Assembly: GCF_003065605.1 (NCBI RefSeq)
Contig: NZ_CP026952.1
Span: 1 to 64,000 of the forward strand
Direction: 5' to 3'
DNA: 64,000 nucleotides
Origin: Aeromicrobium chenweiae
GTDB lineage: Bacteria > Actinomycetota > Actinomycetes > Propionibacteriales > Nocardioidaceae
Position 1 is the stretch's first letter; every line of letters starts with the position of its first letter. Position numbers and translations under genes: made by a program. Below are positions 21,915 to 31,216 of this stretch, piece after piece. The notes below the pieces were generated by a model. That model was not told where the DNA came from, made no database searches, and saw only the letters and a list, made by a program, of their open reading frames with translations.

Positions 21915-23552
21915 TCACTTCGACAGCGAGGTGAAGCGGAACTTGAAGGACGCGTCCAGCGTGTCCTGGAGACCCTTCACGCCGTCGACGCCGATCGCGA
22001 CCTGCGAACCGGTCAGCAGCGGCAGGTAGGGGACCTCGGACGCGAGACGGTCCTGGATCTTCTTCAGCGTGGCCTCGCGGGAGGCCTTGTCACCGTCGGT
22101 GCGCTCGTCGTCGAGGAGCTTGGTCATCGTCGGGTCCGCGAACTCCGTCGCCTCGTCGTTGTAGTGCGAGTTGGTGAAGTTGCCGCTCTTCTTCTTCTCG
22201 GTGTCGTACGGCGCGAGGAACGGCGACAGGTAGTTGTCGGCGTCCGGGAAGTCCGGGAACCAGCCGAGCTGGAAGACCGGGTACGCGTCGGCGTTGTACT
22301 CCTCGGAGTACGTGACCCACTCGGTCGACTGCAGGTCGACCTTGAACAGTCCCGAGGCCTCGAGCTGGCGCTTGACCGCGTTGTACTCCTGGTCCGAGCT
22401 GGAGCCGTAGTGGTCCGGGTTGTACTGCAGCTTGATCGTGACCGGCGTCTTGACGCCCGCGTCGCTGAGGATCTTCTCCGCGGCGGCCTTGTCGGGTGCG
22501 TCGCCGTACGCGTCCTTGAACGCCTCGGTCGCGCCGGCCTGTCCGTCCGGCACCATCGAGTACGCCGGGGTGTAGGTGTCCTTGTAGACCTGCTTCGCGA
22601 GCTCGGCGCGGTCGACCGAGGACGCCATGGCCTGACGGATCGCGCGCTTCTGCTCGGCGGAGTCGCCGGGCATCGTCGTGAGGTTGAACGTGATGTAGCG
22701 CAGCTCGCCACCGGCACCGGTGACGACGTTGAGGCCCTTGGCCTTCTCGAGGTCGGCGATGTCGGTCGGTGTCAGCGAGCGGAACGCGACGTCGATGTCC
22801 TTGTTCTTGATGTCGAGCTTGAGGTTCTCCGGCTTGGCGTAGTACTTCATCGTGACCGTCTTGGTCTTCGGCTTGCCGTAGGTGCCTGCGTAGTCCGGGT
22901 TGGCCTTGAACTCGGCCAGCTGGTTCTTGCTGTATTTGGAGATCGTGTACGGACCGGAGAAGCCGTTGGCCTTGACCGCGGCGTCGTCGTCGAGGACCTT
23001 GTCGGCGGGGTAGGTCTCCTCGTCGACGATCGGACCGGCCGACGTCACCAGGATCTGCGGGAACGTCTGGTCGTTCGGCGCGTTGAGCGTGAACGTGACC
23101 GTGGAGTCATCGGTGGCCTCGACGCTCTTCATGGCGCCGAGCAGCGACGACGGGCCGCTGGGGTCGGCGATGTCGACGATCCGCTTGAACGAGAAGGCGA
23201 CGTCGGAGGCGGTGAGCTCGTTGCCGTTGGCGAACTTCAGCCCGGGCTTGATCTTGCAGACGTACGTGGTGGGGGTCGCGAAGTCGCAGCTCTCCGCGGC
23301 GTCGGGAGTGAGCTCGGTGCTGCCCGCGGGGAAGTTGAGGAGGTACTGGTAGACCTGCGTCTGGACGGTCATCGACCCGTTGTCGTACGAGCCCGCGGGG
23401 TCGATCGAGACGACCTTGTCCGTGGTGCCGACCAGGACGCCGCTTCCGGACGCCGAGTCGTCGCTGCTCTTGCCCGAGCCGCACGCGGCCAGGGCGACCC
23501 CGGCCATGGCGGTCACCGCGATGATCGCGGTACCTCGACGGAAATTCCTCAT
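21915..23552 (-). CDS. Peptide ABC transporter substrate-binding lipoprotein (SBP family 5)
   Basis: The 545-residue product begins with a lipoprotein signal (basic n-region RNFRRG, hydrophobic core, lipobox VALAAC with Cys24). A family-5 solute-binding fold follows, seen in PDAAESCDFATPTTYVC and in FNLTTMPGDSAEQKRAIRQA, which includes the usual transition to the second lobe. It would be anchored outside the membrane and deliver peptides or similar solutes. I chose ATG 23552 because AGAGGAGAACA precedes it and it gives a proper signal peptide; a longer reading adds 40 non-signal residues. First gene of the importer operon. Confidence 0.9.
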   Translation of the reverse strand: MRNFRRGTAIIAVTAMAGVALAACGSGKSSDDSASGSGVLVGTTDKVVSIDPAGSYDNGSMTVQTQVYQYLLNFPAGSTELTPDAAESCDFATPTTYVCKIKPGLKFANGNELTASDVAFSFKRIVDIADPSGPSSLLGAMKSVEATDDSTVTFTLNAPNDQTFPQILVTSAGPIVDEETYPADKVLDDDAAVKANGFSGPYTISKYSKNQLAEFKANPDYAGTYGKPKTKTVTMKYYAKPENLKLDIKNKDIDVAFRSLTPTDIADLEKAKGLNVVTGAGGELRYITFNLTTMPGDSAEQKRAIRQAMASSVDRAELAKQVYKDTYTPAYSMVPDGQAGATEAFKDAYGDAPDKAAAEKILSDAGVKTPVTIKLQYNPDHYGSSSDQEYNAVKRQLEASGLFKVDLQSTEWVTYSEEYNADAYPVFQLGWFPDFPDADNYLSPFLAPYDTEKKKSGNFTNSHYNDEATEFADPTMTKLLDDERTDGDKASREATLKKIQDRLASEVPYLPLLTGSQVAIGVDGVKGLQDTLDASFKFRFTSLSK

Positions 23553-23795
23553 TGTTCTCCTCTGGTTCGAGCCGTCGCCGGCGGGCAACGGCGGAGAGTC
23601 CACATCATGGGACGAGTCTGTTCGGCACGCTACACGCGGCGATGCGGGCTGTAACGGACGCGAACGTTGCATTTTGGTGACGGAGACAACCTATTCCTCC
23701 GGAGCCGAGCTGGGCACGTCCGCCTCTCGTCCATCGGCTCGAAAGCCAAGACCTTCGGCCGGATCTTCCGTACCCTGAGACGCCAGAGGAGTGCC

Positions 23796-25337
23796 ATGAC
23801 AGGGTGTGCGCAGGTGACCGCGGAGCGGCTTCGCAGTGTGCTGGACGCCGTGGCGACGATGTCGTCGGACCTGTCGATCGACGGGCTGCTGGAGCGGATC
23901 CTGCGCCAGGCGGGTGATCTCGTGGATGCCGAGAGCGGCTTCCTCGACGCCCTGGACCGTCGCCTCGGCAGCTTCGCGGCGTACGGCATCGACGGTGTCG
24001 TGGACGATCAGCACCCGGGTCGCCAGCTGCTGGTCGACCTCCTGGAGCAGGACCCGACCGCGTTCATCGGCGTCCCGATCCGCATCCAGGACTACCTGTT
24101 CGGCAATCTCTACCTGATCGGCAAGCGGTCCGGCGGCGGATTCACCCAGGAGGACGAGGAGATCGTGCTCGCGCTCGCCTCGGCCGCCGGCGTGGTGATC
24201 GAGAACGCCCGCCTGTACGAGGAGGGCGAGCGACAGCGCCGCTGGCTGGAGGCTGCCGCCGAGATCACCACGACCCTGCTGTCACCGATCTCCCGCACGT
24301 CGGCGCTGCTGCTGGTCGCCGATCGGGCCCGGGACGTCGCGATCGCGGACTTCGTCGCCCTGCTCATGCCGGGGGACGACGAGACGCTGGTGGTCGAGGC
24401 CGTCTCGGGCCTTCCCGCCGAGGGCATCCTCGGTGGCTCGGTCGACGCCCGGCACAGCATCGCCGGCGACGCCGCGCGCCTGCGCGAGACGATCGTCGTC
24501 CCCGACACCGCCCTGGAGCCGCGGTACGAGGCGCACAAGACTCCGTCCTGGCCGGACCTCGGATCGTTCATGGTGCTGCCGCTGCGCAGCGGGGACGACA
24601 CGGGCGCGCTGCTCGTCGGGTGGCTGAAGGGGAGCGACACCCTGCGCTGGGAGCTCGACCCGATGGTCCCGCAGCGCTTCGCCGACCAGGCCGCCCTCGT
24701 CCTGCAGGTCGCTCGTGCGCAGGAGGACCAGGCCCGCCTCGCGGTGTTCGAGGACCGGGACCGGATCGGTCGCGACCTGCACGACCTGGTGATCCAGCGA
24801 CTGTTCGGGATCGGGCTGATGCTCGACAACACGACCAAGCTCATCCCGTCCCAGACGGCGGCCGACCGGCTCTCCTCGGCGATCGACGACATCGACGAGA
24901 CGATCATGGACATCCGTCGCACGATCTTCGCGCTGAGCCCCGGCACCGGGACGAGCGACCTGCGGGCCGAGCTCGAGCAGGTGCTGCGCCACTCCGCGAA
25001 GCTGCTCGGGTTCACCCCCGAGCTGAGGCTGATCGGACCGGTCGACAGCGTCGTGCCCGACGAGGTCCGCGAGCACCTGATGGCCGTCGTCGGTGAGGCG
25101 CTGTCCAACGTCGTGCGGCACGCGCAGGCCAGCAAGGTCGGTGTCGTCCTCGAGGTTGGGCAGGACATCGCGCTCGTCGTGAGCGACGATGGCAACGGAC
25201 TGAGCGACGGCCAGGCCGGGAACGGCCTGCGCAACATCCGGGTGCGGGCCGCGCTCCTGCGGGGACGGTGCGAGGTCAGCAGCGAGCCGGGAAGCGGCAC
25301 GACGATCACCTGGACCGTACCGAGGAGCGCATCATGA
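23796..25337 (+). CDS. GAF-domain sensor histidine kinase (DevS/NarL-system type)
   Basis: The 513-residue soluble kinase has two tandem GAF domains (about 20-165 and 185-340), a HisKA_3 dimerisation segment DRDRIGRDLHDLVIQRLF with phospho-acceptor His329, and a HATPase_c domain with GEALSNVVRHA and SDDGNGLSDG. This is the architecture of DevS/DosT, whose first GAF binds heme; whether heme is bound here is unknown. ATG 23796 is preceded by AGAGGAG. It overlaps the response regulator by 4 nt. It is divergent from the peptide importer with a 243-bp gap (23553-23795) in which I see no further gene. Confidence 0.88.
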   Translation: MTGCAQVTAERLRSVLDAVATMSSDLSIDGLLERILRQAGDLVDAESGFLDALDRRLGSFAAYGIDGVVDDQHPGRQLLVDLLEQDPTAFIGVPIRIQDYLFGNLYLIGKRSGGGFTQEDEEIVLALASAAGVVIENARLYEEGERQRRWLEAAAEITTTLLSPISRTSALLLVADRARDVAIADFVALLMPGDDETLVVEAVSGLPAEGILGGSVDARHSIAGDAARLRETIVVPDTALEPRYEAHKTPSWPDLGSFMVLPLRSGDDTGALLVGWLKGSDTLRWELDPMVPQRFADQAALVLQVARAQEDQARLAVFEDRDRIGRDLHDLVIQRLFGIGLMLDNTTKLIPSQTAADRLSSAIDDIDETIMDIRRTIFALSPGTGTSDLRAELEQVLRHSAKLLGFTPELRLIGPVDSVVPDEVREHLMAVVGEALSNVVRHAQASKVGVVLEVGQDIALVVSDDGNGLSDGQAGNGLRNIRVRAALLRGRCEVSSEPGSGTTITWTVPRSAS

Positions 25338-25993
25338 CCGAGTCGCCCATCCGGCTGTTCCTGCTCGACGACCACGAGGTGGTGCGCCGGGGGCTGCGGG
25401 ACCTGCTCGAGCAGGAGCCCGACATCGAGGTGGTCGGCGAGTCGGGGCTGGCCCAGGACGCGGCCGTCCGGATCCCCCAGGTCAAGCCCCACGTCGCGGT
25501 GCTCGACGCCCGGCTGCCCGACGGGTCGGGCGTGGACGTGTGTCGCGACGTCCGGTCGGCGGACCCGGAGATCGCGGTCATCATCCTCACCTCGTACGAC
25601 GACGATGACGCCCTGTTCGCCGCGATCATGGCCGGCGCCGCGGGCTACGTGCTCAAGCAGGTCCGCGGCACCGACCTGGTGGACGCCGTGCGGCGGGTGG
25701 CCGCGGGCCAGTCGTTGCTCGACCCGGCGGTCACCCAGCGGGTGCTGTCCCGCATCCGGGAGGGCCGGCCCGCGGAGGACCCGTTGGCCTCGCTCACGAA
25801 GCAGGAGCGCCGCATCCTGACCCTCATCGGCGAGGGCCTGACCAACCGTCAGATCGCCGCCGAGATGTTCCTGGCCGAGAAGACGGTCAAGAACTACGTG
25901 ACCCAGCTGCTGTCCAAGCTGGGCCTCGAGCGCCGCACCCAGGCCGCGGTGCTGGTGACGCGTCACGGGGCGGCTGTCCACCGCGACCACTAG
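25334..25993 (+). CDS. NarL/FixJ-family response regulator (DevR-like)
   Basis: The 219-residue protein has a receiver domain with the acidic pocket Asp12-Asp13, phospho-acceptor Asp58 in VLDARLPDG, a switch Thr/Ser in ILTSYDDDD, and Lys in YVLKQ. A LuxR-type HTH (about 152-205) with LTNRQIAAEMFLAEKTVKNYV follows. It is the cognate partner of the upstream GAF kinase; start and stop overlap (ATGA). Targets are not evident; the divergent importer and downstream glyA are candidates by proximity only. Confidence 0.9.
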   Translation: MTESPIRLFLLDDHEVVRRGLRDLLEQEPDIEVVGESGLAQDAAVRIPQVKPHVAVLDARLPDGSGVDVCRDVRSADPEIAVIILTSYDDDDALFAAIMAGAAGYVLKQVRGTDLVDAVRRVAAGQSLLDPAVTQRVLSRIREGRPAEDPLASLTKQERRILTLIGEGLTNRQIAAEMFLAEKTVKNYVTQLLSKLGLERRTQAAVLVTRHGAAVHRDH

Positions 25994-26032
25994 GCGTCGG
26001 GCGGCTGGTGGTCGACCGTTAGTCTGGGGGGC

Positions 26033-27310
26033 ATGAGCCACAACGATCACCTCGCGGACTTCGACCCTGACATCGCAGCACTTCTCGATGCCGAGCTGCA
26101 CCGTCAGCAGTCGACGCTCGAGATGATCGCCTCGGAGAACTTCGCTCCCGTCGCGGCGCTCGAGGCGCAGGGCAGCGTGCTGACCAACAAGTACGCCGAG
26201 GGCTACCCGGGCAAGCGCTACTACGGCGGCTGCGAGTTCGTCGACCAGGTCGAGACGATCGCGATCGACCGCCTCAAGCAGCTGTTCGACGCCGACTACG
26301 CCAACGTCCAGCCGCACTCGGGCGCCACCGCCAACGCCGCGGCGCTGCACGCGATCGCCACCAAGGGCGACACGATCCTCGGCCTGGACCTGGCCAACGG
26401 CGGCCACCTGACGCACGGCATGAAGCTGAACTTCTCGGGCAAGCTGTACAACCCGGTGGCATACCACGTGGTGCCGGAGACCGGGCTGGTCGACATGGAC
26501 GAGGTGCGCTCGCTCGCCCACGAGCACCGCCCGACCGTGATCATCGCCGGCTGGTCGGCGTACCCCCGCCAGCTCGACTTCGCCCTGTTCCGCGAGATCG
26601 CGGACGAGGTCGGCGCCCGCCTCTGGGTCGACATGGCCCACTTCGCCGGGCTGGTCGCCGCAGGCCTGCACCCGAACCCGCTGCCCCACGCGCACATCGT
26701 CACGACCACGACGCACAAGACGCTCGGCGGACCGCGCGGTGGAGCGATCCTCACCAACGACCCCGAGATGGCCAAGAAGATGCGGTCCGCGGTGTTCCCG
26801 GGCCAGCAGGGCGGACCGCTCGAGCACGTGATCGCCGCCAAGGCCGTCGCCTTCAAGATGGCGCTGGAGCCGGAGTTCACCGAGCGCCAGCAGCGCACGA
26901 TCGAGGGTGCGCAGATCCTGGCCGAGCGCCTGCTCGCCGACGACATGACCGCCGCTGGGGTCAAGGTCCTCAGTGGTGGCACCGACGTCCACCTCGTCCT
27001 GGTGGACCTGCGGGACTCCGAGCTCGACGGCCAGCAGGCCGAGGACCGGCTGCACGAGGCCGGCATCACGGTCAACCGCAACGCCGTCCCGAACGATCCG
27101 CGCCCGCCCATGGTGACCTCGGGCCTGCGCATCGGCACGCCTGCCCTCGCCACCCGTGGGTTCGGTGCGGAGGAGTTCACCGAGGTCGCCGAGATCATCG
27201 CGGCCGCGCTGCAGCCCGGTGAGGTCGATGTGGAGTCCCTCCGCAAGCGGGTGACCGTGCTGGCCGAGCGTTACCCGCTCTACCCGGACATCACGCCGTT
27301 CACGAAGTGA
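26033..27310 (+). CDS. glyA: Serine hydroxymethyltransferase
   Basis: This PLP enzyme interconverts serine and glycine while loading tetrahydrofolate with one-carbon units. The 425-residue product has family landmarks [26 protein letters not shown] and the PLP lysine Lys229 in [21 protein letters not shown] at 26020-26025 lies 7 nt before the ATG, with only a G-run between, so the transcript may be leaderless. I see no glycine riboswitch in the 39-bp gap. It overlaps the SURF1-like gene by 4 nt. Confidence 0.97.
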   Translation: MSHNDHLADFDPDIAALLDAELHRQQSTLEMIASENFAPVAALEAQGSVLTNKYAEGYPGKRYYGGCEFVDQVETIAIDRLKQLFDADYANVQPHSGATANAAALHAIATKGDTILGLDLANGGHLTHGMKLNFSGKLYNPVAYHVVPETGLVDMDEVRSLAHEHRPTVIIAGWSAYPRQLDFALFREIADEVGARLWVDMAHFAGLVAAGLHPNPLPHAHIVTTTTHKTLGGPRGGAILTNDPEMAKKMRSAVFPGQQGGPLEHVIAAKAVAFKMALEPEFTERQQRTIEGAQILAERLLADDMTAAGVKVLSGGTDVHLVLVDLRDSELDGQQAEDRLHEAGITVNRNAVPNDPRPPMVTSGLRIGTPALATRGFGAEEFTEVAEIIAAALQPGEVDVESLRKRVTVLAERYPLYPDITPFTK

Positions 27311-28050
27311 ACCGCGACGCACCGGTCAGGTCCTGGTTCACACCAGGCCTGATCGGGCTGCATACGTTCGCCGTCGTGGCGATCGTGTTCTGCGTGGTCA
27401 TGGGCCTGTGGCAGGCCGGGGTCTACGATGATCGCCAGGTGCACGAGCAGGCCGACAAGCGTGCGGTGCCTCGGGTGGAGCTGACCGACCTGTGGAAGGC
27501 GGACAGCCCCTTCCTGAAGACGTACAACCACCGTCCGGTGAGCTTCGAGGCCCAGTTCGCGCCGGCGGACCAGCAGATCTGGGTCACCGGCAAGGAGCAG
27601 GACGGACGTTCTGGCGCGTGGCTGGTGGCTCCCGTGCAGGTCGTGGGCGGCGACACACTGCTCCTCGTGCGCGGGTGGGCGCCGGAGCCTGGCGCGCTCC
27701 CGGGGGTGCCGGCAGGAACGGTCCCGGTCCGGGCGGTGCTGGAACCCGGCGAGAAGAACGCCGGTGCGTTCGACCCGGCCACGCGGACGATCGGCGCCGT
27801 ACGGATCCCGACCCTGATCAACGAGATGCCCTACGACCTCTACTCGGGCTTCGCCATCAGCACGGACGCCGACCTCAGCGGCGGGCTCGAGCCGGTGCCG
27901 CCGCCGGTGCCCTCGGACGTCCCCTGGACCACGGGTCTGCGCAACCTGGCGTACGCGCTGCAGTGGTGGGTGTTCGGCCTGTTCGCCGCCTTCATGTGGT
28001 GGCGCATGTCGACCGAGATCCGGTCCGCTTCGAGGGCGAAGGTAGCCTGA
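27307..28050 (+). CDS. SURF1-family cytochrome oxidase biogenesis protein
   Basis: The 247-residue protein has the SURF1 layout: an N-terminal transmembrane helix (about 16-38), a large extracytoplasmic domain with [20 protein letters not shown] and LLVRGWAP, and a second helix near the C-terminus following the conserved [20 protein letters not shown]1 helps insert heme a into cytochrome c oxidase subunit I. The GTG start overlaps the glyA stop by 4 nt. Confidence 0.88.
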   Translation: MNRDAPVRSWFTPGLIGLHTFAVVAIVFCVVMGLWQAGVYDDRQVHEQADKRAVPRVELTDLWKADSPFLKTYNHRPVSFEAQFAPADQQIWVTGKEQDGRSGAWLVAPVQVVGGDTLLLVRGWAPEPGALPGVPAGTVPVRAVLEPGEKNAGAFDPATRTIGAVRIPTLINEMPYDLYSGFAISTDADLSGGLEPVPPPVPSDVPWTTGLRNLAYALQWWVFGLFAAFMWWRMSTEIRSASRAKVA

Positions 28051-28051
28051 G

Positions 28052-28399
28052 ATGGTGAAGAATCCCAGCGGTCCCCTGCGTCCCTACCAGGTTCTGGCGA
28101 CCATTGTCGGCCTCAACCTGATCTTCGTCTTCACCGCTGCCATCGCTCAGCGCGCGACCGACGACACGTCCTGGTGGAACCGCAACGACGGGCTGATCCT
28201 GGTCATCGACCAGGTGCACGGACTGCTGTTCATGGCCCTGCTCGTGCTCATCGCGGTGCTGTCGACCCGCAACAAGTGGACGCCGTGGTTCACGATCTCC
28301 ACGATGCTGCTCGCGACGATCCCGTTCGTCAGCTTCTGGGCCGAGCGCCGGACGACGCGCAAGGTGCACCACGACCAGGACCACGTCATAGCCGGTTGA
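28052..28399 (+). CDS. DUF3817 membrane protein
   Basis: The 115-residue protein has three hydrophobic helices and the DUF3817 signature with VDQVHGLLFMALLV preceded by LRPYQVLATIVGLN. Function unknown; the family often sits near respiratory-chain assembly genes in actinobacteria, as here after SURF1. ATG 28052 is 1 nt after the previous stop. The C-terminus is basic and His-rich (HHDQDH). Confidence 0.85.
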   Translation: MVKNPSGPLRPYQVLATIVGLNLIFVFTAAIAQRATDDTSWWNRNDGLILVIDQVHGLLFMALLVLIAVLSTRNKWTPWFTISTMLLATIPFVSFWAERRTTRKVHHDQDHVIAG

Positions 28400-28408
28400 T
28401 GCCGGCCG

Positions 28409-29185
28409 TCACCGTCCGGTGAAGCTGGCCTTCCCGGGCCCGTCGCGCAGGAACGACTCCATGCCGTTCTGCAGGTCGTCGGTCGCGAAGAGCTCGGCGG
28501 CGATGCGGGTCGTGTGAGCGTTGGCCTGCGGCACCCCGCCGGCCTCGAAGTGGCGCAGGATCTGCTTGGCGGCGCCGAATGCGCGGGTGGGCCCGACCGC
28601 GACCTGGCGCACGACGTCCAGCACCGCGTCGTCGAAGCCGTCGACCGGGAGCACGCGGTTGACCACGTTCCAGCGCTCGAGGGTCTCCGCGTCGTAGAGC
28701 TCGCCTGAGAAGACGAATTCCTTGGCGCGCCCGACGCCGGCCCGGGCGGCGAGCCGCTGGGTGCCGCCCATCGTGGGAGTGAGGCCGATGACCCGCTCGA
28801 CGAGACCGAACTTCGCCTTCTGCGAGGCCAGGATGATGTCGCAGGCCACGGCCACCTCGAACGCCCAGGTGAGCGTCAGGGCGTGGGCGGCGAAGAACGT
28901 GGGCACGTCGAGCGCCTCGATGCGGTTCGGCAGCTCGAGCATGCGGTCGTAGAGCACCTGCGTGTCGGCCTGCGTCTTCTGCGCGTGGAACTGCGCGACG
29001 TCGACGCCACCGGAGACGATCTTTCCGTCGGCCCGGACGAGCAGGGCCCGGGGCAGGTCCGCCTCGACCTCGTCGAGCGCCCGGTCGAGCTTGTCGTGCA
29101 GCTCGAGCGAGTACAGGTTCACCGGCGGGGCGCTGAACGTCAGGACCGCGATGCCCTCCGACGTCCGTTCGACGGTGACGCTCAT
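28409..29185 (-). CDS. Enoyl-CoA hydratase/isomerase family protein
   Basis: The 258-residue crotonase-fold protein has an oxyanion-hole segment VSGGVDVAQF, an acidic residue in WAFEVAVACD at the position of the first catalytic Glu, and FGLVERVIGLTPTMGGTQRL carrying the second. Both catalytic acids appear present, so a hydratase activity is plausible; the substrate is unknown. It ends 10 bp from the DUF3817 stop, convergently. Its start overlaps a tiny upstream gene by 1 nt (TGATG). Confidence 0.85.
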   Translation of the reverse strand: MSVTVERTSEGIAVLTFSAPPVNLYSLELHDKLDRALDEVEADLPRALLVRADGKIVSGGVDVAQFHAQKTQADTQVLYDRMLELPNRIEALDVPTFFAAHALTLTWAFEVAVACDIILASQKAKFGLVERVIGLTPTMGGTQRLAARAGVGRAKEFVFSGELYDAETLERWNVVNRVLPVDGFDDAVLDVVRQVAVGPTRAFGAAKQILRHFEAGGVPQANAHTTRIAAELFATDDLQNGMESFLRDGPGKASFTGR

Positions 29186-29322
29186 CAGTGACCGATCGGA
29201 CCGGCCGGGTCGTACGATCCGCCCTTGTCCGCGATCGCGTTGCGGTAGGCCAGGATCGCGGCGAGCACGGCCGTCACGAGCAGGATCCGGCGGAAGGGGT
29301 GGCGCCCTGAGGTCTTCGACAT
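29185..29322 (-). CDS. Small single-pass membrane protein, unknown
   Basis: The 45-residue product has a basic N-terminus ([11 protein letters not shown]), one hydrophobic helix [15 protein letters not shown], and a short polar tail ending GPIGH. I do not recognise a family. Support comes from its membrane-protein composition and 1-nt stop/start overlap with the crotonase gene. It is divergent from the cyclophilin gene. Confidence 0.6.
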   Translation of the reverse strand: MSKTSGRHPFRRILLVTAVLAAILAYRNAIADKGGSYDPAGPIGH

Positions 29323-29431
29323 GGCGCCCACGATAGCCAGCGGACAGGTCGTCGTCTCCCCAGCCCGCCGAGGCGCCGGAGTTGGCCGTTCGTGGGAGGA
29401 TGGGCGCCAGCACATCGAAAGGAATACCCCT

Positions 29432-29962
29432 GTGGCCTCGCAGCTCATCGCGACCTTCACGACCAACCACGGCAACATCGTCGTGGAGCTCTTCCCCGAC
29501 CACGCACCCGAGACGGTGGAAAACTTCGTCGGCCTCGCCGAGGGCACGAAGGAGTTCCTCGACCCCGAGACCCGTCAGCCCACCAAGAAGCCGTTCTACG
29601 ACGGCCTGGTGTTCCACCGCATCATCAAGGACTTCATGCTGCAGGGCGGCGACCCGCTCGGCACCGGAACGGGTGGCCCCGGCTACACGTTCAAGGACGA
29701 GTTCCACCCGGACCTGAAGTTCGACCGCCCCTACCTGCTCGCGATGGCCAACGCCGGACCGGGCACGAACGGCTCGCAGTTCTTCATCACGCTGGTCCCC
29801 ACCGCGTGGCTGAACCGCAAGCACACGATCTTCGGCGAGGTGGCCGACGACGTCAGCCGTGCCGTGGTCGACAAGATCGGGCAGGTCCAGACCGACCGGT
29901 TCGACAAGCCGGCCGAGCCGGTCGTCATCGAGAAGCTGACGATCTCGCGCAAAGACGGCTAG
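29432..29962 (+). CDS. Cyclophilin-type peptidyl-prolyl isomerase
   Basis: The 176-residue cytoplasmic cyclophilin has the catalytic core [15 protein letters not shown], the active-site segment [16 protein letters not shown], and HTIFGEV. It catalyses cis-trans isomerisation of X-Pro bonds. There is no signal peptide. The GTG start at 29432 is chosen because AAAGGAA precedes it and it gives the usual N-terminus with [11 protein letters not shown]; a longer in-frame reading lacks similarity. It precedes the rhomboid gene by 3 bp. Confidence 0.93.
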   Translation: MASQLIATFTTNHGNIVVELFPDHAPETVENFVGLAEGTKEFLDPETRQPTKKPFYDGLVFHRIIKDFMLQGGDPLGTGTGGPGYTFKDEFHPDLKFDRPYLLAMANAGPGTNGSQFFITLVPTAWLNRKHTIFGEVADDVSRAVVDKIGQVQTDRFDKPAEPVVIEKLTISRKDG

Positions 29963-29965
29963 CTC

Positions 29966-30799
29966 GTGAACCTCCCTGCGGAGGACTATCGCTGCTACCG
30001 GCACCCCGACCGCGAGGCGTACATCTCCTGCCAGCGCTGTGGGCGGTTGATCTGCCCGGAGTGCATGCGGGAGGCCTCGGTCGGGTTCCAGTGCCCCTCG
30101 TGCATCGCGGAGGGCGCGAAGACCGTACGACAGCCCAAGAACCTCGCCGGCGGTGCCATCACGCGCACCGCCGGCGTGGCGTCGTTGGCGATCATCGTCC
30201 TCAACGTCCTCGCCTACCTCGTGACCGCGGCCACGGACGGGCAGCGCGGCTCGTTCTTCGGCGACGGGGCCATGGTCGGGTACTACGTCGCCGACGGCGA
30301 GATCTACCGCCTGCTGACCTCGACCTTCCTGCACGCGGGCATCCTGCACCTGCTGTTCAACATGTACGCCCTGTACCTGTTCGGCCCGTTCGTCGAGCGG
30401 GCCATCGGCACAGTCCGGTTCGTCGTGGCCTACCTGACCATGGCCATCGTCGGATCGGTCTTCGTGTACCTGCTGGCCGCTCCGGGCACGGTCACGATCG
30501 GCGCCTCGGGAGCGGTGTTCGGCCTGTTCGGCATGGCCATGATGCTCCTGCTGAAGGCGAAGCAGGACATCACGACACTGCTCGTGCTGCTCGCTATCAA
30601 CGCGTTCATCAGCGTGGCGGGCAGCAACATCAGCTGGCAGGGGCACCTCGGCGGCTTCGTCGCCGGCGTCGTCCTCGGCGCGGTGGTCGCGTACGGACCG
30701 CGCGAGCGCAAGCAGCTGCTCCAGGCCGCGGTCCTCGCGGTGATCTGGGCGGGCGTCATCGCCGCAGTCGTGCTGCGCACGGCGTCCCTGACGAGCTGA
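29966..30799 (+). CDS. Rhomboid intramembrane serine protease with N-terminal zinc finger
   Basis: The 277-residue protein begins with a B-box-like Cys/His cluster (CYRHPD...CQRCGRLICPEC...CPSC), then six or more transmembrane helices. The catalytic Ser181 is in IGASGAVFG and His227 in WQGHLGGFVAG. HAGILHLLFNMYALYLFG carries the conserved L1-loop region. The zinc-finger fusion is common in actinobacterial rhomboids and may recruit substrates. It follows the cyclophilin by 3 bp, so the two probably share a transcript. Confidence 0.9.
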   Translation: MNLPAEDYRCYRHPDREAYISCQRCGRLICPECMREASVGFQCPSCIAEGAKTVRQPKNLAGGAITRTAGVASLAIIVLNVLAYLVTAATDGQRGSFFGDGAMVGYYVADGEIYRLLTSTFLHAGILHLLFNMYALYLFGPFVERAIGTVRFVVAYLTMAIVGSVFVYLLAAPGTVTIGASGAVFGLFGMAMMLLLKAKQDITTLLVLLAINAFISVAGSNISWQGHLGGFVAGVVLGAVVAYGPRERKQLLQAAVLAVIWAGVIAAVVLRTASLTS

Positions 30800-30810
30800 A
30801 CGACCGCCCA

Positions 30811-30881
30811 GGGTGTGAACTACAGCGGTGTGACTATCAACAGGTTGTGCACACCGGTGTGGATAACTACACGGGTGTGAT
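30811..30881. promoter_or_regulatory. Perfect DnaA box within GGTGTG-repeat cluster (convergent gap)
   Basis: The gap between the convergent rhomboid and crgA genes contains TGTGGATAA at 30858-30866, an exact inverse DnaA box, flanked by repeated GGTGTGA and GGTGTGG motifs followed by ACTA or TTCA at irregular spacing. No promoter is expected between two gene ends, so the cluster is more likely a protein-binding array than a regulator of either gene. The layout resembles the DnaA box near 12.82 kb, which also carries ACACC before and TACA after the box. Confidence 0.5.
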
Positions 30882-31127
30882 TCACTCCCACTTCATCGCG
30901 AAGCCGAACGCGGCGACGATGAAGCCCATGCCGATGACCAGGTTCCAGTTGCCCAGGTCCTGGTACCACTCGAGGAACGACGGGTAGTTGATGTCCTGCC
31001 CGTTGAGCACGTAGAAGACCACGATCCAGATGAGGCCGATGATCGCCGAGGTCACCATCGCGGGACCTGCCCAGCGGTTGCCGATCCGCTGGGGCTGCGG
31101 ACCCTTGGAAGTCTTGTCTTTCGCCAC
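30882..31127 (-). CDS. crgA: Cell division protein CrgA
   Basis: The 81-residue protein has a basic cytoplasmic N-terminus and two transmembrane helices, the second ending in the terminal KWE. The conserved WAGPAMVTSAIIGLIWIVVFY and NWNLVIGMGFIVAAFGFAMKWE identify CrgA, a small divisome factor that binds FtsZ and the Wag31/PBP network in mycobacteria and controls septation in Streptomyces. The start is GTG 31127, preceded by GGAGCAC. It is divergent from the DUF881 gene, as usual next to the pknB region. Confidence 0.93.
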   Translation of the reverse strand: MAKDKTSKGPQPQRIGNRWAGPAMVTSAIIGLIWIVVFYVLNGQDINYPSFLEWYQDLGNWNLVIGMGFIVAAFGFAMKWE

Positions 31128-31216
31128 GTGGTGCTCCGGATGGTTGCTGCGGCTGTCGCCGCGTCGTAGGTGGTCTCGGATAGCCTAGTCGGCGTCCGAC
31201 CAGGGAGGAATGCGGC

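Noticed and set aside
20997-23654. 885-codon plus-strand open frame antisense to the peptide ABC genes
   Set aside because: It lies wholly antisense to a permease and a lipoprotein with clear domains; its low-complexity composition marks it as a shadow.
25994-26032. Glycine riboswitch before glyA
   Set aside because: The gap is 39 bp, far too short, and a -10 element sits 7 nt before the start.
24110-27322. 1070-codon minus-strand open frame antisense to the kinase, regulator and glyA
   Set aside because: Same reason: three well-supported plus-strand genes cover it, and its sequence changes character at their boundaries.
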